From the NCBI RefSeq assembly GCF_964355755.1, contig NC_092676.1, forward strand, positions 7,360,288 through 7,424,287: a stretch of 64,000 nt of DNA. Reading direction: 5' to 3'. This document shows positions 56,601 through 64,000 of the stretch, piece by piece. The DNA is from Antedon mediterranea. Its lineage: Eukaryota > Echinodermata > Crinoidea > Comatulida > Antedonidae. Position 1 is the first letter of the stretch. Each line of letters starts with the position of its first letter. The position numbers and the translations under genes are program-made. The notes beneath the pieces are model-generated. The model did not search any database, was not told the origin of the DNA, and saw only the letters and a list, made by a program, of their open reading frames with translations.

Positions 56601-59255
56601 TGATTAATGATTTCTTATGATTATGATTTCTTATGATTATGATTTCTTATGATTAGAACTTCTTATGATTAGAACTTCTTATGATTATGACTTCTGATGA
56701 TTATGATTTCTTATGATTATTATAAATTTCAGGGATGATTCAGTGTTTAAAAGTCGCCACCCATTTGTAAAACATCAAAAAAGTGCTCCTGTTGGGTTTC
56801 CGCCAAAAGGTAGGCTTCAAGTTTCTTTAGAGATTCCAAATTCCAAAACAGCTACTTTTTAGTTAATTTTCTTTGATAAATCAAATCAAAAAGGTGAATT
56901 CATATAAATGAATAACAATAATATTGAACTTATCCCGACAATAAAAAAAAAAAATTAAGTTCGATGTCATTTTATAAGCATTTTTGAATGATTATATTTT
57001 AGTAGCTATATTGGTCTTAATTGGTCAGATTTTTGCCCTACTCTGTAAGTTGTAGGGCAAACATTTACCAATTACAAAACTCCCTGACACAAAGCTACTC
57101 CACAGTAATTAAATACAATTATCCTTTATCGGTCTTGTGATTCATACACATCCAACAGCTTGTAACTCGCCAATACAGGATGGGTAAACTATTTTATAAT
57201 TTATCATGCTTATAAACTAAGTCTCATTTTAGGCTTAGGGAGTGGATTTCAAAGAGTCGCGAGTTACAACCCTGGCACTAGGTCAGGATTGAACATGGGA
57301 CATTGGAATTGGAAGGCAATCAGGTTAACCACCAAGCTACAACTCCACTCTCCAATTTACTACAACCTCAAAAACAACGACTGGAAAGTTAACCTTTTAA
57401 TAAATTTATACTCAATTTATTTTATCATTTTCGTTAGATGAATTCACACAAACTAAGACAGATCCAGGGAAGGTTGTGATAGTGCCCATAACAAAGCTAG
57501 GTGATGACACTGGTGGTCTGGTTTGGAGTATCTATGATGCAGAGGATGAAGTGTCACGACTCACACCTACTATGGAACCTGTTAGTACAGTTCATTTGCT
57601 TCTTTTTTTAATTGTTAATCTCCATTATGTAACCATTGATCTCTGCATGTGCCCTGCATGTGTGTAATTTAATAATAATAATTCAACATTTATTAATTTC
57701 TATCAATAAACAATACAATAAAAAAAATGGTATATATAATCTATATATATATATATATAAACACAAGAGGTAAAGAACATTAATTCTAAACCGCCCGGTG
57801 ATATACTGAAATTTAATTAATTAATTTGAAACGATAAAGATGAGGAAATCTGTGAGAATGAGAAAAAGTCGCCCCAACCGAGACTCGAACTCGGACCGCC
57901 TGCTTGATATGCAGATGTCCTAACCATTAGACCACTGGGGCTTTCATGGTATTGTTCGAACTCGATTGGATAACGACTCTTTAACATTCTCGGCGTGGTA
58001 CGGCGGAACAGCACTAGTCCTCAGTTGTACGCACGCGCAACAGAGATCATATTGATACGCCCTCATCTTTCAGTATTTTTATTCACGAGGCGGGATCTCC
58101 GAAGAGATACTTTTATATATATAAACACAAGAGGCAAAGAACATTAATTCTATATATATATATATATATAAATCCAAAGGCAAATTACTGAAAAAAATGA
58201 CAATGCTGTGGGTATCAGTGGCTGGATCTCAATGGAGATACAAAAATAAAAAGCGAAAAGCTAAATCAAAACGATAAAGTAAACAGCCAGAAAAGTTAGC
58301 AGAGCTAGCCCTTCATCAGTGCAATTGAAGGAATTTGGATAACGTCATAGCAGGGAGTTGTTATTCTGCCTGGTATATATATATATATAATAATGAAACA
58401 ATACAACAATACCATTAATAGAGGATCTTGCAAGAAGAAAATTTCTTGTCACGCAAGACCCATAAACGAAAAGACTTATAATACAGTAGTATCATGAATC
58501 ATGAAGCAAGTATCTACATGGCATAGAATGTACATGAATAGTAGTACAAATTAGACTTATGCCTTTTCATGTGCTAGATTAGGCTTTATAAAACTGTAGT
58601 AACTCCACTAATAAATCCCTACAGTAATAGTAACCAACCTTAAAAACAAAAGAATACTAACCCATGGTAACTATTAGAAGCTTTATGGCTCTGGTCCTGA
58701 CAAATATTTGAACAGATTTTTTGATACTTTACGTTTATAACTTTCTTCTTATTTCTGTAGGCAACCATACCAGGAGGGCTGGACCCCTCCCCTCCCGTAA
58801 CAATCAGATCTCCAACAGGCGCTCTACTGACGCTACCACAACTTTCAATGCTCCCAGAATCTGAACTCACAACAAGAAATGGACCGCCGGTTCCATTAAA
58901 ACAGTTTAAAAAGACGAAGTCACCGACATACGACGAGGCAGAGACTTCGTTTCAACAGTCATACAATCCTAGGCCATACAGAGACAGACTAGAATATAGG
59001 CCAGTGTCACTCCAAGGTTCAGCGGCATATGGTTTGCCAACTAAAGAGAAACGGCCTGCAATAGACATGCTGGCCTCTCTGGAAAAAGAAAAACGAATCG
59101 GTAAACCAGTAGATGACAGTTTTGATGAGTTGAACGTTACCGCAATAATCAAAGGAGCAGATACGCCACAACCACTGATGAAAGTCATCAAAGAAGAGCT
59201 GGAACGACTCGCTAAACTGCGCCCTCACACATATGAGGAAGAAGATATGCTTTAG
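44632..59255 (+). CDS. KIAA1549L: KIAA1549/KIAA1549L-family membrane protein (complete)
   Basis: Thirteen exons join in phase into 1957 aa: 44632-44740, 45186-48815, 50375-50526, 52328-52499, 52719-52891, 53249-53693, 55478-55586, 55760-55895, 56050-56202, 56292-56371, 56733-56809, 57438-57580, 58761-59255. The molecular role of this family is poorly known. Visible: a hydrophobic signal-like stretch at about 20-37; a Ser/Thr-rich, mucin-like ectodomain in one 3.6-kb exon with three repeats of about 38 aa (47.7-48.06 kb); a furin-type RRRRA at 1284-1288, where vertebrate members have a similar basic site; LSITLGYPV; a single membrane span at about 1365-1390 rich in Cys; then a cytoplasmic tail with basic clusters, EAEWRQAQAE, the family signature MHALLDEAFSL (about 1656-1666), DTGGLVWSIYD and a proline-rich end. 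Exon 1 is least certain because its donor (GTTTGG) is weak. Confidence 0.85.
47690..48065 (+). repeat. Coding repeats in the KIAA1549-like ectodomain
   Basis: Three successive units of about 38 codons share LLSTxSETPPIIFSSSLSES, then SNNVNATATQIGFS. The second and third are very similar at DNA level, so the expansion is recent relative to the gene. Confidence 0.85.
48900..50370. other. KIAA1549-like intron 2, no gene
   Basis: AT-rich DNA. GTCCCCAACTTATGTACGAA near 50236 and its approximate inverse near 49963-49982 (TTCGTACATAAGTTGGGGAA) form an inverted pair about 270 bp apart, so a small TIR element of about 290 bp (49963-50255) is likely. Nothing else was recognised. Confidence 0.5.
50753..50910. 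mobile_element. MITE family 1, copy I
   Basis: TAAAGCTCTGTCTACACTTT to TTTGATAGTGTAGACAGAGA with the family core, in KIAA1549-like intron 3. Confidence 0.85.
51840..52138. mobile_element. MITE family 2, copy 4
   Basis: The interior TTTTGAATAGGCCATTTTGT, AATCACTTCCGCAG and the right end GTGGACAATATACAGTATCT match family 2. The left end is eroded. It lies in KIAA1549-like intron 3. Confidence 0.65.
52556..52640 (-). mobile_element. tRNA-derived SINE head
   Basis: On the minus strand, GTAGCTTGGTAATTG is followed by CCAAGGGTCCTGGTTCAAAT, an A-box/B-box arrangement like that at 9455-9535. It lies in KIAA1549-like intron 4. Confidence 0.55.
53092..53180 (-). mobile_element. tRNA-derived repeat, Ser/Leu-tRNA-like
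   Basis: On the minus strand, GTGAGTGGCAGAGTGGTTAA (A box) is followed about 45 bases later by AAGGGTTCAAGGCTCAC (B box). The spacing suits a class II tRNA with a long variable arm, but the acceptor stem is imperfect. It lies in KIAA1549-like intron 5. Confidence 0.55.
53870..55295. mobile_element. Diverged relative of the 3851-6275 element
   Basis: It starts ACTAGATTTAATTCATCACT with an inverted pair and AGGTTATATGCAT (53898-53910). The interior CGTGCTCGTATAACG, AGCGCGCGTACGCATGCG and TTAAATCGCGCGTAGACG parallels the CTR9-intron element. It ends GATTCTGACAGAATCAAG and a hairpin AGGTTATATGCAT...ATGCATATAACCT (55264-55295). A tRNA-like segment (ACTCGAACTCGGTACTTGAC) is embedded at about 54190-54262. 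It lies in KIAA1549-like intron 6. Confidence 0.65.
56560..56728. repeat. 15-bp-type tandem repeat
   Basis: Irregular copies of TTATGATTATGATTTC run almost to the acceptor of the exon at 56733 in the KIAA1549-like gene. Confidence 0.85.
57120..57355 (-). mobile_element. tRNA-derived SINE, second copy
   Basis: Read on the minus strand it has GTAGCTTGGTGGTTAACCTG, TTCAATCCTGACCTAGTGCC and the body CTTAGTTTATAAGCATGATA, the same as the copy at 8860-9110. It lies in KIAA1549-like intron 11. Confidence 0.75.
57871..57941 (-). tRNA. tRNA-like gene with anticodon AUC
   Basis: The 71-nt minus-strand sequence folds as a full cloverleaf: acceptor GCCCCAG/TTGGGGC, D arm GTCT-AATGGTTA-GGAC, anticodon stem TCTGC/GCAGG with loop ATATCAA, and T arm CCGAG-TTCGAGT-CTCGG. 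The A box (TGGTCTAATGG) and B box (AGTTCGAGTCT) are intact, and TTTTT follows three bases after the end as a Pol III terminator. The anticodon would be AUC (Asp, codon GAU), which is unusual because eukaryotic tRNA-Asp normally carries GUC, so a tRNA-derived SINE head or pseudogene is a real alternative. It lies inside a 0.4-kb segment flanked by near-identical direct repeats. Confidence 0.55.
58185..58340 (-). repeat. Dispersed repeat containing CTGATGA, second copy
   Basis: The inverse of the 27600-27850 repeat: TATCCAAAG... read in reverse gives GCACTGATGAAGGGCTAG, then the ATACCCACAGCATTGTCATT word. It has an internal deletion after GGGCTAG. Confidence 0.6.
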
Positions 59256-60965
59256 ATTTTAAATATAGTGAAAGGTATAAAATCATTAATTTCTAAAGTA
59301 TCTGGTTTTCTGAAAAACGGTAAGGTAAACGGTAAAAGGTAACCATTTGGACCAATAAAGTAAGAACAATAAGTATTATTAATATAGTAATTAAATATAT
59401 TTAATATCTTGTAATTTCTTCCAGTTTTAAACTATCAGAACTTTTTAAAATATATTTAGATAGAAATAATTGGTGCTTTTAATTTATAAATGAAACTTCT
59501 TCCAAATCTTCCACACTCCTTTCCCCTATAAAAATATATTATAAATAAATTAATTAAGTATAATTGTTTCTAAATAAATAAGATAATTTATACAGTAATA
59601 TATTGTTTGAAGGTTTGCATGGCGAAATCAAATGTTGATATACCATGTGGTACACCACATAGTTCTGAAAAGAACTGTTGGATTTCTCGACGTTTCGATC
59701 TATATACTTTATATCAACATTATGCAGTAATATAATTCAAATATAGAATATATTAAGTAATATCTGCGTATATACAGGGAAAAATTTCATTTCGAAATTC
59801 TGTTTAGCAATATTGCCAATCAAACTGATTTTTGATTCGAGAAACATAGTTTTGTATTGTATTTTTTGCACAACTCCCTGATTTTTTGCTACACAATTGT
59901 ACAAATGTGTAGCAAAAAGGTTGTTTTGTATAGCTTTTTGCTATGCTACACTGGCGAAATTATTCCCTGATATATACAATTGTGTATTCTCACTAAATAA
60001 ATAATATTGATTTTTGAAGGGCCTTAACATTATACAATAAGTGCTGATATCTTTTGCATTGTATTTTTTTTCCACAATTGAGGGTTTGTTTCCCCCTCCC
60101 ATTATACTTTCTTGATACAGTATACTGTATGCAATCACCCATTGCTTGTGATTATTGCTTCTAATATGTTTAGGATTTAACTATTTGTGTGGTGCTATTT
60201 TTTTATGTTGATTAATTTTGTTGCACTTTATACCTTTCCTATTAATTTATATGTTTGTATTTGTTTTTTAATGTTGATTTAATTTTGTATTTTGAATATT
60301 TTGCACCACGTCGATTTGTTAAAAAGCAGATAATATTTTATTTAATATTTTTACCAATTTTATTTGGAAAAATAGATTTTAACTTTTCAAGTATAAATGG
60401 CAATACTACAATCTTCCTTTTTAAACCAAAAGTATTTAGTATTTTTAGATGTAAAGTATATATAATAGGAGTAAATATTTTAATATATATTTCCAATGTT
60501 TACCCACCTTGAAAAAACTGTAAAGTATTTAATAATAAAACTACATAGGTATTTGTACATTAGAGAATATGTATATAGTATTTATTAAGTGTGTGCAGTG
60601 TTGCCAGTATTCACAATATACTTGATATTGAATGTATTTTGAAAATGATAAAATAGATTAACAAAACTTGAATTTTAGAAAATATGTATATTGGTGTATA
60701 TTTTATAGATTATATTCTTAAACTGGAATTATATTAGAGAGTTTACAAATTGAATGAAATAATTAAAATATGTTATTTATTCAGTTTAATGTAATTTAAT
60801 TTGGCTAATTATTTCAGAGCCATGAAATAAAAAGGAGGGGAGGGGACAAAACAATCATTCTTGTTCATAACTAAAGCGAACTACATGATAAGCATACTTG
60901 GTGTCTTTCAAATAGAAATTGGAATAGACATTGTATGACAATGCATGAAATGATGATAAGAATAT
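59256..60965 (+). terminator. KIAA1549-like 3' UTR and AT-rich downstream DNA
   Basis: An AATAAA at 59354-59359 lies about 100 nt after the TAG, and further candidates occur through 59500-60850. No gene is visible in this AT-rich stretch. Confidence 0.4.
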
Positions 60966-60969
60966 GAAA

Positions 60970-61320
60970 TATTGTAATATGAGCCACAGTGGAACCTCTG
61001 TTAAGGGGACACCTTCAAGGCCCAAAAAGTGTCTCCTTATAGATTGTCCCTGAATAGAAATTGGCAGAGCGTTAAAAAATATGTTTTCCCTAGTTCTTTT
61101 CACGGTAAAATGTCCCTTAATAGGGTTGTCCCCTAAATAGGAGTTGGCTGTAGTGTTAAAAACATATATTTCTCCTTGTTCGTTTCACATGGGTGTCCCC
61201 TTAATAGGTTTGTCCCCTAAATAGGAGTTGGCTGTAGTGTTAAAAACATATATTTTTCCTTATCTGTTTCACATGGATGTCTCCTGAATAGGGGTGTCCC
61301 AAAGAGAAGTTGTACTGGAT
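60970..61320. repeat. Dispersed GTGTCCCC repeat cluster
   Basis: GTTAAGGGGACACCTTCAAG, then two copies of TGTCCCCTAAATAGGAGTTG with GCTGTAGTGTTAAAAACATA about 80 bp apart. It belongs to the same family as 26040-26290 and 44930-45115. Confidence 0.75.
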
Positions 61321-61339
61321 ACGGAGTAATCAGTATCAA

Positions 61340-61505
61340 TGATGCAAAAAAGTCAAAGTGGAAGTCAATGGGGTTTTTTGTTGAATTTAACCGTTTAGTG
61401 TGTCTTTTTTTCTACGGACATTATTAACTTTATTAAAACTGCGAAATGGCTTTTTTTATTAATCTTTCTTTTTCGTGTTTTTTGGGGAAAATACATCTTT
61501 AAGAT
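61340..61505. mobile_element. MITE family 2, half copy
   Basis: TTTGTTGAATTTAACCGTTT, ACTTTATTAAAACTGCGAAA and the end GGGGAAAATACATCTTTAAG match the right half of family 2. Confidence 0.65.
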
Positions 61506-61638
61506 TATATAATCATATCCTGACCAGTGTAAAACTATCTTGCCTTGTTAGTACTTTACTGCTTCCAATCTATTTGTTTAAAAGACCAAAACATAATACA
61601 CCACCTCGAATCTGAAGATGTTCTTATATGTGTATTAC

Positions 61639-61722
61639 ATGTTTATCACTTTCCAGGTCATGTTTATCACTTTCCAGTTCATGTGTATCACTTTCCAGTT
61701 CATGTTTATCACTTTCCAGTTT
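61639..61722. repeat. 21-bp tandem repeat, 4 copies
   Basis: Four units of CATGTTTATCACTTTCCAGT with minor changes. Open frames across it come from the 21-bp period. Confidence 0.9.
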
Positions 61723-61979
61723 CCCCACCATTACACTTTTTTCGTAAGCAGAGTGTACTGTCAACTTACATTAGGTATTGCTTTAAGTTTCATTTATTTT
61801 AATGTAGGCTATTTGAGTGTATATGTATGAATTATGTGAAGAAATAAAGAAAGACTTTTTGCAATAGAAATGTACTTGTCTTTACTGTTTAATGGTTTCG
61901 CTAATGTTTTATATGCAATTACAACTACACTAATGAGACCCAAAAACGTGTCATAATAATAATAATAATAAGAATCTTG

Positions 61980-62752
61980 ATGTCCCCTGAATAGGTGTTG
62001 GCTGTGTGTTTATATTTATTTTCTAGCTAATATCATGGTAAAGTGTCCCCTGAATAGGTGTTGGCTGTGTGTTTAGATTTATTTTCTAGTTCATATCATG
62101 GGAAAGTGTCCCCTGAATAGGTGTTGGCTGTGTGTTTATATTTATTTTCTAGTTCATATCATGGGAAAGTGTCCCCTGAATAGGTGTTGGCTGTGTGTTT
62201 ATATTTATTTTCTAGCTAATATCATGGTAAAGTGTCCCCTGAATAGGTGTTGGCTGTGTGTTTATATTTATTTTCTAGTTCATATCATGGGAAAGTGTCC
62301 CCTGAATAGGTGTTGGCTGTGTGTTTATATTTATTTTCTAGTTAATATCATGGGAAAGTGTCCCCTGAATAGGTGTTGGCTGTGTGTTTATATTTATTTT
62401 CTAGTTCATATCATGGGAAAGTGTCCCCTGAATAGGTGTTGGCTGTGTGTTTAGATTTATTTTCTAGTTCATATCATGGGAAAGTGTCCCCTGAATAGGT
62501 GTTGGCTGTGTGTTTAGATTTATTTTCTAGTTTATATCATGGGAAAGTGTCCTCTGAATAGGTGTTGGCTGTGTGTTTATATTTATTTTCTAGTTCATAT
62601 CATGGAAAAGTGTTCCCTGAATAGGTGTTGGCTGTGTGTTTATATTTATTTTCTAGTTCATATCATGGGAAAGTGTCCCCTGAATAGGTGTTGGCTGTGT
62701 GTTTATATTTATTTTCTAGTTCATATCATGGGAAATGTCCCCTGAATAGGGG
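61980..62752. repeat. 63-bp minisatellite, about 12 copies
   Basis: The 63-bp unit includes GTGTCCCCTGAATAGGTGTT, GGCTGTGTGTTTATATTTAT and TCTAGTTCATATCATGGGAA. It is itself a piece of the dispersed GTGTCCCC family. As 63 is divisible by three, a 21-residue period open frame appears; nothing suggests it is translated. Confidence 0.95.
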
Positions 62753-62759
62753 CTTTATT

Positions 62760-63255
62760 GTTACAACTCTGCTCAAATTATTCAAGAAAATTCATTCACA
62801 CATTGTGTTGCGACACCAGTGTAAAATAGACCTACCAGTGTTCTTAATTGAAGTCCTTAATGTATTTAAAGCATGTTGTACTTTGTTGTGTTTTGTTTTC
62901 TTTTTCTGTCTTATCTCATGTATAGACCCTACGTACTGATTCAAATTCAAAATCAAAACAAATAAGCAAAAATAATACGACATATTATTGCTTGAACGAC
63001 TTTCGATTTGTTTTTGTTTCATTTTTTTTTGTTCTCACGTGTAATGTATATTGACTATTCTAAATACATGACGTAACACACCTCAGATTGTCCGTACAGA
63101 GGTTCGGCAACTCGCATACAAATCGGTCCAAATATATACAGTAGGTAGCAAACTAACTTCAAGATTTCATGAATAACAATGATATCTATTGGAGCATTGT
63201 TACGTAAGATTCGCCAATAGTGATGTTTACTAGTACATTGTTACAAAACGTAAAA
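62760..63255. other. No gene seen
   Basis: AT-rich DNA. GGAGCATTGTTACGTAAGAT at about 63191 is echoed by GGTGCATTGTTACGTAACGT at about 63792, suggesting a dispersed repeat on both sides of the 18-bp array. Confidence 0.4.
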
Positions 63256-63259
63256 TGCA

Positions 63260-63535
63260 TAACAGTGATTTCTATTGGTACAGTGATTTCTATTGGTACA
63301 GTGATTTCTATTGGTACAGTGATTTCTTATTGGTACAGTGATTTCTATTGGTACAGTGATTTCTATAGGTACAGTCATTTCTATTGGTACAGTGATTTAT
63401 ATTGGTACAGTGTTTTCTATTGGTACAGTGATTTCTATTGGTACAGTGATTTCTATTGGTACAGTGATTTCTATTGGTACAGTGATTATATTTCTATTGG
63501 TACAGTGATTTCTATTGGTACAGTGATTGTAACAG
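63260..63535. repeat. 18-bp minisatellite, about 15 copies
   Basis: The unit GTACAGTGATTTCTATTG has a few single-base changes and two short indels. No coding meaning. Confidence 0.93.
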
Positions 63536-64000
63536 GTATGGCATTGAATGAATTATGGTTCCAGGTCGAGTCTTTGCCTCAATGGTTGGTAGAAGTGTCG
63601 GGTACAATTTCCATAATGTCCTTTTGCTGATGTTGTGGTTGTATCCACCAGCCCGAAGATCCAGACTTCTTCAGCTGGTGCACGGCCTCTACCATTTTTA
63701 AAGTAAAATCACCAAAACTGACTTCTATTGGTGCGTGTTGGTCTATTCATGAATTGTTATATGACGTAGGATCACCAACACAGATTTTTATTGGTGCATT
63801 GTTACGTAACGTAAAATGCAAAATATTTCAAAAAAATGCAAGAAAAAGACGGTTAGAGACGGAAGACAGTATTCGGCTTTCAAGGTAGTAGTAGGGCGGA
63901 TAGTTTGTTTACTCGCTATTTTACCATTTACCAATGCCAGTAGTGTATGTAGTATTGGGTAAGTTGAGAACATTATATTGCATTTAGTATGTTACGTTAT
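63536..64000. other. No gene seen
   Basis: CCGAAGATCCAGACTTCTTC near 63653 and the GTGCATTGTTACGTAACGT word are repeat-like. The remaining sequence to the window end shows no supported feature. Confidence 0.4.

Larger units (their letters stand above)
57735..58395. repeat. (TA)n tracts and long direct repeats around the tRNA-like gene
   Basis: TATATATAAACACAAGAGGT then AAAGAACATTAATTCTA at about 57752-57788 recurs at 58114-58151 with one mismatch. Just inside these lie an inverted pair (CGCCCGGTGATATACTGAAA and TTTCAGTATTTTTATTCACG). (TA)n runs lie at about 57741-57759, 58152-58170 and 58375-58389. Confidence 0.7.

Noticed and set aside
61978-62752. Plus-strand frames with a 21-residue period
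   Set aside because: These are the 63-bp minisatellite read in frame; no start context or homology.

Overview
The window is eukaryotic nuclear DNA: AT-rich, with long introns, GT-AG splice sites and many dispersed transposon-derived repeats. Four protein genes can be assembled exon by exon with consistent reading phase. The proteins are closest to vertebrate orthologues, and the non-coding DNA is rich in TAGGCCT-type words common in echinoderm sequence. I infer an invertebrate deuterostome, probably an echinoderm; species and class cannot be fixed from the sequence alone.

Layout: (1) 83-10840, + strand, 3' two-thirds of CTR9, the TPR scaffold of the Paf1 transcription-elongation complex; its 5' part lies outside the window. 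(2) 13891-32902, + strand, complete NAT10 RNA cytidine acetyltransferase, 24 coding exons and 1023 aa. (3) 36320-41632, - strand, a harmonin (USH1C) homologue with an N-terminal harmonin domain and three PDZ domains. (4) 44632-59255, + strand, a KIAA1549/KIAA1549L-family single-pass membrane protein with a Ser/Thr-rich ectodomain encoded mostly by one 3.6-kb exon. NAT10 and harmonin are convergent, and harmonin and KIAA1549L are divergent across a 3-kb intergenic region. The genes do not form one pathway, but as I recall their human orthologues all lie on 11p, so the window looks like a piece of an old deuterostome linkage block.

Intergenic and intronic DNA holds a 1089-bp foldback element with a 10-bp target duplication next to the NAT10 start, at least nine copies of one MITE family (one abutting a NAT10 splice donor), a second TIR family, several single MITE-like inverted repeats, tRNA-derived SINEs, a 5'-truncated LINE nested inside a MITE, a 1.15-kb tandem duplication, and minisatellites with 16-, 18-, 19-, 21-, 23-, 26-, 41-, 63- and 69-bp periods.

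The most notable gene-structure signals are an AT-AC (U12-type) intron and two GC-AG introns in NAT10, and four copies of a 69-bp unit at the end of a CTR9 exon, each carrying the same in-frame splice donor. I saw no prokaryotic-type system, CRISPR array or viral gene.
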